Positions 35,498 to 44,695 are shown, numbered from the stretch's first letter. The stretch is 64,000 nucleotides of DNA from Bowdeniella nasicola (GCF_900107735.1 NZ_FNQV01000007.1:1-64000); one strand, 5' to 3'. Program-made: numbers and translations. The notes: generated by a model from the sequence alone, not told the origin.

Positions 35498-36865
35498 ATG
35501 AGCTTGCGGCCCGCGCGCCTCGCCGGAACGATCACGGTTCCGGCCAATAAATCGGTGGCCCAACGCGCCCTCATTGCCTCCGCCTTGGCCGGCGAGCGCC
35601 TCGCCGATCCGCCGCAGTTGCGCATCGAGAATCCCGGCGCCGACATCGTCTCCACCGCGCACGCGATGGCGGACCTCGGCGCCCTGAGCATCGACGTTCT
35701 GACCGACGACCTGCTGGTCGCGACTTGCTATGGCGCCCCCGAAACCCTCGGCGCCCCCGACTCGCCCCTCGTTCTCGATTGCGGAAACTCGGGAACCGGC
35801 ATGCGGCTGCTCATGGGAGCCCTCGCCGGCCTGCTCGCCGATCGCGAAGGCGCCGTCACCCTCACCGGGGATTCCTCGCTGTCGAGCCGGCCCATGGAGC
35901 GGGTGGCCGCGCCGCTGCGCGAGATGGGTGCTCGCATCGAAACATCAAAGGGCACCGCCCCCGTCACGATCACCGGCCCGGCCCCGCTGCACTCCATCGA
36001 TATCGAGCTGCCCGTGCCCTCGGCCCAAGTCCTCGCCGCCCTGTGCTTTGCCGCGCTGGCCGCCCCCGGCACCACCCGCATCACGCTGCCCGGACCCTCG
36101 CGCGACCACACCGAGCGCTTCTTCGCCTTTTGTGGCGTCGATATCCGCCGCGAGGGCGCCCCGCAAACCCGCACGACGATCACCGGGCCCGCGCGCCTTG
36201 CCCTGCGCGAATTCAGTGTCCCCGGCGACGAGTCCTCCGCGGCCTTCTGGCTCGTGGCGGCCACCATCCACCCCGACGCCGACCTCACGCTGCCCTCCGT
36301 CGGCCTCAACCCCACCCGCACGGCCCTGATCGCCACGCTGCGCCACATGGGCGCCGACATCACCGTCACTCCCGATGACACGACCGGTCCGGAACCCTCC
36401 GGCACGATCGAGGTCCGCTCCGCACCGCTGCTGTCCCCCATCACCATCGCGGGCGCCGAGACCGCAGACCTCATCGATGAACTGCCCATCCTCGCCCTCG
36501 CGATGGCGGGCGCCGGCGGCACCAGCGAACTTCGCGACGCCGCCGAGATGCGCGTCAAGGAATCCGACCGCATCGCCCTGACCTGCGCGATGCTCACCGC
36601 CGCCGGCATCGACGTCACCGAAACTCCCGACGGCTGGCGCATCACGGGCTCGCCGCGCCGCTACCCCAGTGCCGACGCACCGCCCGTAACGATCCGGACC
36701 GACGGCGATCACCGCATCGCCATGGCCGCCGCGATCCTCACCGCGAGCCAGCTGGCGCCCCGCGCGATCATCGCCGACGATCCGCACTGCGCGGCGGTCT
36801 CCTATCCCGGCTTCGCGGCCGATCTCGCCGCGGTAACTGAACGCCGCGACGCGCCGCAGCAGTGA
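35498..36865 (+). CDS. aroA: 3-phosphoshikimate 1-carboxyvinyltransferase (EPSP synthase)
   Basis: A 455-residue enzyme joining shikimate 3-phosphate and PEP. The start at ATG 35498 follows GAAGGAG. Key segments: PANKSVAQRALIASALAGE, LDCGNSGTGMRLLMG (the usual GNAGTAMR-like PEP loop), SLSSRPMERV, and ELPILALAMAGAGG then RVKESDRIA. It opens a tight run of shikimate genes, with aroE 19 bases later. Confidence 0.93.
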   Translation: MSLRPARLAGTITVPANKSVAQRALIASALAGERLADPPQLRIENPGADIVSTAHAMADLGALSIDVLTDDLLVATCYGAPETLGAPDSPLVLDCGNSGTGMRLLMGALAGLLADREGAVTLTGDSSLSSRPMERVAAPLREMGARIETSKGTAPVTITGPAPLHSIDIELPVPSAQVLAALCFAALAAPGTTRITLPGPSRDHTERFFAFCGVDIRREGAPQTRTTITGPARLALREFSVPGDESSAAFWLVAATIHPDADLTLPSVGLNPTRTALIATLRHMGADITVTPDDTTGPEPSGTIEVRSAPLLSPITIAGAETADLIDELPILALAMAGAGGTSELRDAAEMRVKESDRIALTCAMLTAAGIDVTETPDGWRITGSPRRYPSADAPPVTIRTDGDHRIAMAAAILTASQLAPRAIIADDPHCAAVSYPGFAADLAAVTERRDAPQQ

Positions 36866-36884
36866 TCCGGGGGATACTAGGCGC

Positions 36885-37655
36885 ATGACCGGGCGCACGT
36901 TCACTCTCTTTGGCCATCACATCGGCTATTCGGCCTCCCCGGTGATCATGGCCGCGGCCTTTGCCGCCCTCGACATGCCCCACCGCTACACGCTGAGCGA
37001 CGTCAGCCCCGAGGACTTTCCCGCCGCACTGAACGCGCTGCGCGGCACCGACGGCGGCGCCAATGTCACCGTCCCGCACAAGCAGCGCGCCGCCGAACTC
37101 GTCGACGAACTCACCGGCCCGGCCGCGCGCCTGGGCGCCGTCAACACGATCGAGGTCGACGGGGACCGCCTCATCGGCCACAACACCGACTATCCCGCGA
37201 TCCTCGACGAGCTCGACGCCCTCGGAACAAAGCCCCGCCGGGCCGCCGTCCTCGGTGCGGGCGGCGCCGCGAGCGCCGTCACCCTGGCCCTTGCCGAGCG
37301 CGGTATCGAGGCCACAACGCTCGCGCGCCGGACCGGCACGTGGGGGCAGATTGCGGCCGAAGTGCCGCGCTGCGACCTGCTCATTAACGCCACCCCAATC
37401 GGCACGCAGTCCGATCAGCTACCCGTCGATCGGGACCTGCTGCGCAGCGATCTCGCGGTCTTCGATCTCGTCTACCGGCCCACGCCCACCGCGCTCGTGG
37501 CCGCCGCCCGCGAGCTCGGCGCACCCGCGCGCGCCGGCGCTGGGATGCTCGCCGGCCAGGGCGCCCGCGCCCTTGAGATCTGGACGGGAACCGAGGTCCC
37601 GGTGCGCCCTATGCTTACCGCCCTGCTGACAACCCTGGGAGCCAGCCATGTCTAG
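36885..37655 (+). CDS. aroE: Shikimate dehydrogenase
   Basis: A 256-residue NADP-dependent reductase of 3-dehydroshikimate. Substrate residues are in HIGYSASPVIMAAAF (SxS), the catalytic Lys in NVTVPHKQRA, and NTDYPAILDEL; the nucleotide loop is VLGAGGAASAVTLAL. Overlaps the aroKB fusion by 8 bases. Confidence 0.92.
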   Translation: MTGRTFTLFGHHIGYSASPVIMAAAFAALDMPHRYTLSDVSPEDFPAALNALRGTDGGANVTVPHKQRAAELVDELTGPAARLGAVNTIEVDGDRLIGHNTDYPAILDELDALGTKPRRAAVLGAGGAASAVTLALAERGIEATTLARRTGTWGQIAAEVPRCDLLINATPIGTQSDQLPVDRDLLRSDLAVFDLVYRPTPTALVAAARELGAPARAGAGMLAGQGARALEIWTGTEVPVRPMLTALLTTLGASHV

Positions 37656-39267
37656 TGTCATCCTCGTCGGAATGCCCGGCGTCGGAAAGACGACCGTCGG
37701 GACCGAGCTCGCGCGCTCGCTTAACCTGCCCTTTATCGACCTCGACGAGGTCTTTGCCCGCGAGGAGAACGCGAGCCCCGCGGACTATATCCGCGCCCAC
37801 GGCGAGGCTGCTTTCCGCGCCCGCGAGAGCGCGCTCATCACCCGCGTCGTCACCGGCGATGCCGCCGTCTATGCCACGGGCGGCGGCGCCGTCGTCGATC
37901 CGATCGCACGCTGGCACCTGTGGCATGCGGGCACCGTCGTCTGGCTCGACGCGCCCGATCACGTGCTGCGCAACCGGTTGTCGATGGATGAAACGCAGCG
38001 GCCGCTCACGACGACGGCCGAGCAGCTAGCCGAGCGCCGCACCCAGCGCCTGCCCTACTACCGCGCGGCCGATATCCACGTCGATTCGACGGCGCAGGCC
38101 GAGCGGATCGCCGCCCACATCGCCGAGCAGCTCGCCGATCTCAGCCGGGCGCGCGCTGCCGGCCGGCCCGATCCGGGCCGCCTGCTGTTCAAGATGATGA
38201 CGCGCCGAGATCACCCGATGGGCCCGGCGCAGGCGACGATCGCCTTTGCCGACCGGCTGCCCGGCGCCTTCCTGTCCGATCTCTTCGCGGACGCCTCGGC
38301 CGGCACGCCGGTGCTCGTGGCGGATAAGAACCCCGCCGCCGCGCACCCCGACCTCATGAGCATCCTGCCGAGCTCGCGGCAGTGGCTGCTCGACGCCGGA
38401 GAGAAAAACAAGCGCCTCGCCACCGCCGAAGCGCTGCTGGAGTTCGCCGCGAGCGTGCGCGCTGAACGCAAGGACGCCTGGCTGGCGCTCGGCGGCGGCA
38501 CGACGGGCGATCTCGTCGGCACCGCCGCGGCGCTGTACATGCGCGGCGCGCCGCTCATCCAACTGCCGACGACGTGGCTCGCGATGAGCGATGCCGCGAT
38601 CGGCGGCAAGGTCGCCGTAGACCTGTCGGCCGCGAAGAACTCGGCTGGCGCGTTCTGGCCGCCCGTCGCCGTCATCGCCGACGTGTCCACGCTGACCTCG
38701 CTGCCGCGCGATCTCCTGCTCGATGGCATGGGCGAAACCCTGAAGTCGGGCCTCATCGGCGATCCCTGGCTCTTTGACCTCGTCGAGGCCAAGGGCCGCG
38801 CCGCCCTGTCGACGAGCGAGCCCGATCTGGCGGCGCGCTACGCCATGATCGAGCGGTCCGCGCTGCTCAAGCTCGGCGTCGTCGAGCGCGATCCCTTCGA
38901 GGAGGGCGAGCGCCGCAACCTGAACCTCGGCCACACGATCGGCCACGCGCTCGAGATCGAATCCGGCTACCGCCTGCCCCACGGCCGCGCCGTCATCTTG
39001 GGCCTGCGCGCCGTCGCCCACATCGCCCGCGGGCGCGGCGCCGATCCGGCCTTCATTCAGCGCATCGACGACGTCGCGGCGGACCTCGGTTTCGAACTCA
39101 CCCGCCGCTTCGATCCCGCCGTCGTCACGAGCGCCCTGAAGGGCGACAAGAAATCGCACCGCGGCAAGGTGCGCTGGATCCTGCCGATGGCGCTCGGCGA
39201 GGTCGTCCAGGCCGATGACGTGAGTGAAGCCGAAATCGATGCGGCCCTCGCGGCCATCTCGGAGTAG
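37648..39267 (+). CDS. aroKB: Bifunctional shikimate kinase / 3-dehydroquinate synthase
   Basis: A 539-residue fusion. Residues 1-170 are shikimate kinase: GMPGVGKTTVG P-loop at 8-18, FIDLDEVFAR, GGGAVVDP and the LID RPLTTTAE. Residues 190-539 are dehydroquinate synthase: GEKNKRLATAEALLEF, LGGGTTGDLVGTAAA, TTWLAMSDAAIGGKVAVDL and the zinc-site GHTIGHALEIESGYRLPHG. No stop or frameshift separates the parts. The enzymes catalyse steps two and five of the pathway, so the fusion does not join consecutive steps. Confidence 0.95.
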   Translation: MSSVILVGMPGVGKTTVGTELARSLNLPFIDLDEVFAREENASPADYIRAHGEAAFRARESALITRVVTGDAAVYATGGGAVVDPIARWHLWHAGTVVWLDAPDHVLRNRLSMDETQRPLTTTAEQLAERRTQRLPYYRAADIHVDSTAQAERIAAHIAEQLADLSRARAAGRPDPGRLLFKMMTRRDHPMGPAQATIAFADRLPGAFLSDLFADASAGTPVLVADKNPAAAHPDLMSILPSSRQWLLDAGEKNKRLATAEALLEFAASVRAERKDAWLALGGGTTGDLVGTAAALYMRGAPLIQLPTTWLAMSDAAIGGKVAVDLSAAKNSAGAFWPPVAVIADVSTLTSLPRDLLLDGMGETLKSGLIGDPWLFDLVEAKGRAALSTSEPDLAARYAMIERSALLKLGVVERDPFEEGERRNLNLGHTIGHALEIESGYRLPHGRAVILGLRAVAHIARGRGADPAFIQRIDDVAADLGFELTRRFDPAVVTSALKGDKKSHRGKVRWILPMALGEVVQADDVSEAEIDAALAAISE

Positions 39268-39269
39268 CG

Positions 39270-39683
39270 ATGCGTATCCTCGTCGTCAACGGCCCGAACC
39301 TTTCGATGCTCGGCACCCGCCAGCCGGAGATTTACGGCTCGATGAGCCTTGCCGAGATCATCGCGGAGATGCGCGAGCACGCCGCCGGGCGCGGCCATGA
39401 GCTCGCTGATTTCCAGTCCAATCACGAAGGCAGCGCGATCGACCGGCTCGAGCAGCGCGACTTCGATGCGCTCATCATCAACCCCGGCGCGTGGACGCAC
39501 TACTCCTATGCGCTGCGCGACGCCCTGGCCGCGCTGAGCTGCCCCATCATCGAGGTGCATATCTCCGACGTCGAGGCGCGCGAGGACTTCCGCAAGATCA
39601 ACGTCATCCGCGACGTGACGAGCGCCCACATCGTCGGCCGCGGCTGGCCGGGCTACCTCGAGGCGATCGACGCGCTCGGCTAA
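39270..39683 (+). CDS. aroQ: Type II 3-dehydroquinate dehydratase
   Basis: A 137-residue dodecamer-forming enzyme. NGPNLSMLGTRQPEIYG holds the catalytic Tyr and Arg; FQSNHEGSAIDRL and INPGAWTHYSYALRDAL are the other active-site segments, and EVHISDVEAREDFR is conserved. ATG is two bases after the aroKB stop. Completes steps 2-6 of the pathway encoded here, except that aroC is not in the window. Confidence 0.95.
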   Translation: MRILVVNGPNLSMLGTRQPEIYGSMSLAEIIAEMREHAAGRGHELADFQSNHEGSAIDRLEQRDFDALIINPGAWTHYSYALRDALAALSCPIIEVHISDVEAREDFRKINVIRDVTSAHIVGRGWPGYLEAIDALG

Positions 39684-40453
39684 CGCCCCATCCGCCGTTC
39701 GCGCTGCCCGTAGTCACGCAGCGCGCGCAAGAAATCGGTGCGCCGAAAATCCGGCCAGTACGCCTCACAGAAGTAGTACTCAGAGTGCACGGATTGCCAC
39801 AGCAAAAAGCCGCCGAGGCGCTGCTCCCCGCTCGTGCGGATGACGAGGTCCGGATCGGGTAGACCCGCAGTGTACAGGTGCGCGGTGATGTCCTCGACGG
39901 TGAGCGAATCGGCGACCTCACTGAGTTCGCGGCCACTCGCGGCCTGGGAGCGCAGGAAGTTTCGCACGGCGTCGGTGATCTCGTGCCGTCCCCCGTAGCC
40001 GACGGCCACGTTGACGACCATCGCGTCCTTCGCCACTCCGCTGCGGCGATTGCGCGCTTCGGCCTCCGCCAAACAGGTGCTGGCCGCCTCGGGCAGCAGT
40101 TCGAGCGCCCCGGCGACCCGCAGGCGCCACCGCCCGTCGTCGGCGATCTTGTCGACGGCGCCGCAGATGATGTCGAGCAGCTGGCTGAGCTCGTCGCTGG
40201 AGCGCGAGAGGTTATCGGTGGACAGCATCCACAGGGTGACAACGTCGACGCCCGCATCCGCGCTCCAGGTGAGCAGCTCGGAGATCTTGTCGGCGCCCTT
40301 TTGATGTCCGTGGAAGGCGGGTGTGCCGAGGGCCTTGGCCCAGCGCCGATTGCCGTCCAAAATAACGCCGATATGCCGCGGAACGTTGTGCTTGTCGAGC
40401 TGGCGCGCAAGCCGTCGCTCGTACATCGGATACAGCAGCGAGCTCAAAGCCAT
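39680..40453 (-). CDS. uppS: Isoprenyl (undecaprenyl-type) diphosphate synthase
   Basis: A 257-residue cis-prenyltransferase of the UppS/Rv1086 family making the lipid carrier for cell-wall synthesis. HIGVILDGNRRWAKALG carries the catalytic aspartate; ADAGVDVVTLWMLSTDNLSR and the C-terminal DLVIRTSGEQRLGGFLLWQ are the family signatures. Overlaps aroQ by 4 bases at the convergent ends. Confidence 0.94.
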   Translation of the reverse strand: MALSSLLYPMYERRLARQLDKHNVPRHIGVILDGNRRWAKALGTPAFHGHQKGADKISELLTWSADAGVDVVTLWMLSTDNLSRSSDELSQLLDIICGAVDKIADDGRWRLRVAGALELLPEAASTCLAEAEARNRRSGVAKDAMVVNVAVGYGGRHEITDAVRNFLRSQAASGRELSEVADSLTVEDITAHLYTAGLPDPDLVIRTSGEQRLGGFLLWQSVHSEYYFCEAYWPDFRRTDFLRALRDYGQRERRMGR

Positions 40454-40560
40454 GTGCGTTCCTTCCTCGCGGGTGCGTGGCGGGTTTCCCTTCCGTCATT
40501 GTGTCAGGAAAATAGGGACGTGAGATGGACTTCTTCTGCTCGACTCTATCCAACACGTGT

Positions 40561-40590
40561 GGTTACGATGGCGTAGGTTACGAGTGCGTA
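40561..40590 (+). repeat. 15-bp tandem repeat before the hemolysin III gene
   Basis: ggttacgatggcgta (40561-40575) is followed at once by ggttacgagtgcgta (40576-40590), 13 of 15 bases identical, then agttaggagg, the ribosome site. The repeat lies in the untranslated leader or promoter and could bind a regulator; a third half-unit (agtta) follows. Confidence 0.6.
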
Positions 40591-40604
40591 AGTTAGGAGG
40601 GTTC

Positions 40605-41318
40605 ATGACTCATCACGTGAAGATTCGCTCGACGTCATCCACGTCTGCCCGCATGGCTGATCGGATGGAGGATATGTTCGAACAGGTCAAGCCCCGCTTC
40701 CGCGGCTGGATCCACGCCGTCACCGCTCCGCTCGCGCTCGCCGCCGGCATCGTCCTTATCGCGCTGACCCCGACCGCCATGGGCAAGATCGCGGTCTCCA
40801 TCTTTGCCGCCAGCACCGTCGTGCTGTTTGGGCATTCGGCGGTCTATCACCGCGGCACGTGGTCCGCGAAGGTCGGGGCGATCCTGCGCCGGATGGATCA
40901 CGCCAACATTTTCTTGCTCATTGCCGGAACCTATACCCCGCTCTCGCTCTTCCTCCTCGACCGCGCCACCGCGACGACGGTGCTCACCGTTGTCTGGGGC
41001 GGCGCCCTCGCCGGAATCCTGCTGCGCGTGCTGTGGCTGCACGCCCCACGCTGGCTGTACGTGCCGCTATACATTGCCCTTGGCTGGGTGGCCGTCTGGT
41101 TCCTGCCGCAGTTCTGGCACGCCGGTGGGCCCGCGATCGTTTGGCTCGTGGTCGCCGGCGGCATCTCCTACACGCTCGGGGCCGTCGTCTACGCGCTGAA
41201 GTGGCCGGATCCCGCACCACGCTGGTTCGGCTTCCACGAGATTTTCCACGTCTGCACGGTCATCGGGTACGCCTGCCACTGCGTCGCGGTCTTCATGGCT
41301 GCGCTCACCTTGCGCTAG
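40605..41318 (+). CDS. Hemolysin III / TrhA family membrane protein
   Basis: A 237-residue seven-span protein of the PAQR-like hemolysin III family. FGHSAVYHRGTWSAKVGAIL and MDHANIFLLIAGTYTPL carry the conserved histidine/serine/aspartate metal site, with HEIFHVCTVIGYACH supplying the C-terminal histidines. The start at ATG 40605 follows AGGAGG. The family acts in membrane-lipid homeostasis; haemolysis is not implied. Confidence 0.9.
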   Translation: MTHHVKIRSTSSTSARMADRMEDMFEQVKPRFRGWIHAVTAPLALAAGIVLIALTPTAMGKIAVSIFAASTVVLFGHSAVYHRGTWSAKVGAILRRMDHANIFLLIAGTYTPLSLFLLDRATATTVLTVVWGGALAGILLRVLWLHAPRWLYVPLYIALGWVAVWFLPQFWHAGGPAIVWLVVAGGISYTLGAVVYALKWPDPAPRWFGFHEIFHVCTVIGYACHCVAVFMAALTLR

Positions 41319-41326
41319 CGAGGTAA

Positions 41327-41344
41327 CGCGCGTGGTGACGCGCG
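41327..41344. terminator. Hairpin between the hemolysin III and PPK2 genes
   Basis: CGCGCGT-ggtg-ACGCGCG, a perfect 7-bp stem starting 8 bases after the upstream stop. No T tract follows, so termination is only possible, not shown. Confidence 0.35.
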
Positions 41345-41379
41345 GAGCTCTAGGCTGGTGGCATCGAAAGGAGCCACCG

Positions 41380-42522
41380 ATGTCAACCTTCCTCACTCCC
41401 CCTTGGGAGCTTCACCGCGCGAGCGCCGATACCGTCCTGGCCGATATCGACCCCGATGCCACGCCCGGCTGGGACGCGGGCAAATCCGCCGCTGAAGAGT
41501 TCATGGCGGCGCGCGGCGAACTGCTGTCCGAACTGCAAGAACGGCTCTACGCCAACGGTCGCAGCGGCGGTGACAAGTCCGTGCTCCTGGTCGTGCAGGG
41601 AATGGATACTTCGGGCAAGGGCGGCGTCGTCCGACACGTGCTTGGGATGGTTGACCCCCAGGGTGTCGCGCTGCGCTCCTTTGGAGTGCCGACGGCAGAG
41701 GAGAAGAAGCATCACTATCTGTGGCGAATCCGCCGCGCCCTGCCGCCGGCGGGCAAGATCGGCGTCTTTGACCGTTCGCACTACGAGGACGTCCTCGTCG
41801 TGCGGGTCGACAAGCTCGAACCGAAGACGGTGTGGGAGCCACGCTACGAGGAGCTCGTGAAGTTCGAGCAGAAGGCGGTCGATAGCGGTATCACCGTGAT
41901 TAAGGTGATGCTGCATATCTCCAAGCAGGAGCAGGGGCTGCGCCTCATGGAGCGCCTGGACCGGGCAGATAAGCACTGGAAGTTCAACCCGCATGACATC
42001 GATGCGCGCTCCAAATGGGAGGACTACCAGCAGGCCTACCAGGATGCGATCCAAAGGACGACCACCGACGAAGCGCCCTGGTACATCGTGCCCGCAAACA
42101 GCAAGTGGTACTCGCGACTCGTGATCACCGAGTTGCTGACCAAGGCCCTGCTGGACCTGGATCTGCAGTGGCCCACTCCGCGCTGGCACGTCGATGTCCA
42201 GCAGCGGCGGTTGAAGGAGACCATGGAGCCCGAGACGATCGAGCTCGCGGACAAGAACGCGCCGAAGGCCGAGGCAAAGACCGAGGCCGAGCGCGAAGAG
42301 CTGCAGGAAATGGTCGCCGACTTCGTCGACGACTACGAGCCGATCGACTCTAAGGACGACGGCAGAAAAGACAAGCAGAAAAAGAAGGACAAGAAAAAGT
42401 CCGAAGACAAGAAGCAATCCAAGAAAAAGGACGACGATAAAAAGTCGAAGAAGAAGGACAAGGACAAGAAGTCCAAGAAAGATAAGAAGGCTAAGAAGGA
42501 CAAGAAAAAGAAGAAGTCCTAG
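41380..42522 (+). CDS. ppk2: PPK2-type polyphosphate:nucleotide phosphotransferase with lysine-rich tail
   Basis: A 380-residue protein. The PPK2 core (about 40-290) has Walker A GMDTSGKGGVVRHVLG, the lid VFDRSHYEDVLVVRV, and DDHKHWKF-type ERLDRADKHWKFNPHDID. It uses polyphosphate to phosphorylate AMP/ADP or nucleosides. The last 55 residues are almost only Lys, Asp, Ser and Glu (for example KKDKKKSEDKKQSKKKDDDK), far beyond the family's usual end. The lysine tract could bind polyphosphate; that is inference. Confidence 0.92.
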   Translation: MSTFLTPPWELHRASADTVLADIDPDATPGWDAGKSAAEEFMAARGELLSELQERLYANGRSGGDKSVLLVVQGMDTSGKGGVVRHVLGMVDPQGVALRSFGVPTAEEKKHHYLWRIRRALPPAGKIGVFDRSHYEDVLVVRVDKLEPKTVWEPRYEELVKFEQKAVDSGITVIKVMLHISKQEQGLRLMERLDRADKHWKFNPHDIDARSKWEDYQQAYQDAIQRTTTDEAPWYIVPANSKWYSRLVITELLTKALLDLDLQWPTPRWHVDVQQRRLKETMEPETIELADKNAPKAEAKTEAEREELQEMVADFVDDYEPIDSKDDGRKDKQKKKDKKKSEDKKQSKKKDDDKKSKKKDKDKKSKKDKKAKKDKKKKKS

Positions 42523-43169
42523 CCTTCGAACCTCTCTCGCAGCCAGCTAGCGAGGGTGCCGTCAGCGATTCGCGCGTCGATGAGTTCATGCTCGCTCGGG
42601 TCCTCGATCACGACGACGAGGTGTTCCTCATCGCGCGCATCATCGCGGGCCATGATGACCTCGCCGTCTTCGCTACCGGCCAGCGCGAATGATGGCGACA
42701 GGCCCAACTCTTGGAGCGTGGTCCAGACGATCTCGGCACGCTTCTCATACGGTTCGCTGAAGCGTCCCTCGTCTCCGCCCCACACGGAAGGAATGCCGTC
42801 CGGAGTGCGGGGGAAGGGAGTGGACGCTAGGTCGCCGCGGCGCTCGAGCTCTTCCCGCGCTTCACTGTCCGGGTCGTATTCGGGAGCACGTTGCCCCAGG
42901 ACGGTCTGCGCGTAAGGCCCTTGGGTGGGCTTGAGATTCGGGTCGATCGGAATGTGGCGACGCCGGTCTCCTGATGCTTCACCGTAAAGCTCTTCTTCCC
43001 GCTCATCAGCGTGGAACGTGGCCTTGCGGATGTGTCGCGAAAACGAGCTGAACAGCAGCCAGCCGCAGATCGCGAGCACAAGGAAGGTCATGAATCCGTA
43101 GATGCCGGGCGACACGAGGTACGGATCGATCTTCGCCGGCGGCGAGGGCTCAACACTTAGCCAAATCAT
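42519..43169 (-). CDS. Conserved membrane protein, 216 residues
   Basis: One N-terminal span (GIYGFMTFLVLAICGWLLF) followed by a long charged cytoplasmic domain with Pro/Glu-rich linkers and a final helical-beta part (EIVWTTLQELGLSPSFALAG, HLVVVIEDPSEHEL). Similar proteins sit beside mca in many actinobacteria but have no known role. Overlaps ppk2 by 4 bases at its end. Confidence 0.65.
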   Translation of the reverse strand: MIWLSVEPSPPAKIDPYLVSPGIYGFMTFLVLAICGWLLFSSFSRHIRKATFHADEREEELYGEASGDRRRHIPIDPNLKPTQGPYAQTVLGQRAPEYDPDSEAREELERRGDLASTPFPRTPDGIPSVWGGDEGRFSEPYEKRAEIVWTTLQELGLSPSFALAGSEDGEVIMARDDARDEEHLVVVIEDPSEHELIDARIADGTLASWLRERFEG

Positions 43170-43218
43170 GGACGGGGCACACCCTTTGATCGCGAATTTC
43201 TGCTGTCTTCAGTCTATG

Positions 43219-44094
43219 TCAGCGGACTTTGTCGCTGTCCGCGTCATCGTCGATTCCGGCGAACAGGTCATCTTCCATTTCGGCGACGTCTACGACCGTG
43301 CGAGCCAGCTCGAATTCTTCCCACGGCCAGACTTCCGCTTCGAGATCGCGTGGCACTTGGAAGAAGAACCCTTCGGGGTCGATCTGGGTGGCGTGTGCGC
43401 GCAGCGCAGCGTCTCGCTGCGGGAAGTAGTCACTGACCTCGATCCGAGCGGTCGCGGTGCGCTGCGGGCGATCACCCCTGCTCTTGAGCCATTCCATAAA
43501 GGGAGACTCCAGATCCCGTTCGATCATCGCGTCGTGAATCGCGACCAGCCGATCCTGACTGAACGAGACGTCGTAGTAGACCTTTGAGACCTGCCACGGC
43601 TCGCCCAATTCCGGGTGGTAGTCCGGGTCCGCTGCGGCATCGACCGCGGCAAGCGAAATCTTGTGGGTGGCAATGTGATCGGGGTGTGGGTAACCGCCGA
43701 TCTCGTTGTATGTGGTGAGCACATGCGGCCGAAAATCTCGTATCTGGGCCACGAGCGCGGGCACGGTCTGCGAATCGGGCGCCAATGCAAAGCAGCCTTC
43801 CGGCAGTGGCGGCATCGGATCACCCTCGGGCAGACCGGAATCGACAAACCCCAGCCAGGCGTGCTCGATCCCAAGCGCCCGGGCTGCGGCGGCCATTTCG
43901 GAGCGGCGCACGGTCACGAGGTTATCGATGATCTGGGCATCGTTTTCGAGGCGGGGATTAAGAATGTCGCCGCGTTCACCGCCAGTGCAGGTGACAACGC
44001 GAACCCGGTGGCCCTCGGCGACATACTTCGCCATCGTGCCGGCCCCCTTACTCGCCTCGTCATCAGGATGGGCATGCACTGCCATCATCCGCAT
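43219..44094 (-). CDS. mca: Mycothiol S-conjugate amidase
   Basis: A 291-residue zinc amidase that cleaves mycothiol-toxin conjugates. AVHAHPDDEASKGAGTMA at the start holds the zinc motif HPDDE (His9, Asp12); GYPHPDHIATH supplies the third ligand. VTCTGGERGDILNP and the C-terminal RTVVDVAEMEDDLFAGI fit Mca rather than MshB. The ATG at 44094 follows GAGGTG. It indicates a mycothiol-producing actinobacterium; the greA and DUF4307 neighbours are the usual ones. Confidence 0.94.
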   Translation of the reverse strand: MRMMAVHAHPDDEASKGAGTMAKYVAEGHRVRVVTCTGGERGDILNPRLENDAQIIDNLVTVRRSEMAAAARALGIEHAWLGFVDSGLPEGDPMPPLPEGCFALAPDSQTVPALVAQIRDFRPHVLTTYNEIGGYPHPDHIATHKISLAAVDAAADPDYHPELGEPWQVSKVYYDVSFSQDRLVAIHDAMIERDLESPFMEWLKSRGDRPQRTATARIEVSDYFPQRDAALRAHATQIDPEGFFFQVPRDLEAEVWPWEEFELARTVVDVAEMEDDLFAGIDDDADSDKVR

Positions 44095-44208
44095 AGGTGT
44101 CACCTCACATAGGACATGTCCGATTAACTCCAAGTGATCTTACTCGGAAGGTCTCACCGCACGCGCCCCCAGGTCAGCTGTGAGCTGAAGTCTGGCTAGG
44201 ATGAGGCC

Positions 44209-44601
44209 ATGACCTCCACCGATCAATACCTGCGCGACCGCTACGGCTCGCCCGAGGGAAAGAACCGGTTACTCTGGCTCGGTGGCGCCATCGCGGGTCT
44301 CCTTATTGCTATCTGGTTGATTTCGCAAGCTGTTGCGATCACGAGCCCGCAAGCACACTCCGACGTCCTTGGCTCGACCGTGAACTCGGACTCCTCAATC
44401 ACAGTGCGATACAACGTCACCAGCGATCTGGATGCCACCGTCCGCTGCACCGTACGGGCGTTCAATGAAAACTCCATCGAGGTCGGCGTCAACGAGGTCG
44501 AGACCACAATCGAGACGCAACCGACCACCGTGGAGGTCGAACTCATGACGACCCAGCGAGCAGCTCGCGGGGATGTCACCGACTGCATCGTGCTCAAATA
44601 G
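44209..44601 (+). CDS. DUF4307 membrane protein
   Basis: A 130-residue protein with one span (LWLGGAIAGLLIAIWLISQAVA) and an outside beta-sandwich-like domain (ITVRYNVTSDLDATVRCTVRA). The RYGSPEGKNRLLW opening and position between mca and greA match DUF4307. Function unknown. Confidence 0.85.
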   Translation: MTSTDQYLRDRYGSPEGKNRLLWLGGAIAGLLIAIWLISQAVAITSPQAHSDVLGSTVNSDSSITVRYNVTSDLDATVRCTVRAFNENSIEVGVNEVETTIETQPTTVEVELMTTQRAARGDVTDCIVLK

Positions 44602-44634
44602 CGGAAATTCAGCGAGCGCTGCGAAAAGTCGCGG

Positions 44635-44643
44635 TGCTATAAT
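44635..44643 (+). promoter_or_regulatory. Extended -10 promoter for greA
   Basis: TGcTATAAT, a perfect extended -10 element. No good -35 hexamer is found at 17 bases, which is normal for extended -10 promoters. Transcription would begin near 44650, giving a leader of about 90 bases before the greA start. Confidence 0.6.
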
Positions 44644-44695
44644 CGAGCGATCAACCGCTGAGCTACCAGATTTTCACAGCTGTGTAGCGATGTTT

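Noticed and set aside
35945-36904. Long minus-strand ORFs opposite aroA
   Set aside because: Antisense shadow with Gly/Arg-rich composition; aroA is clear on the plus strand.
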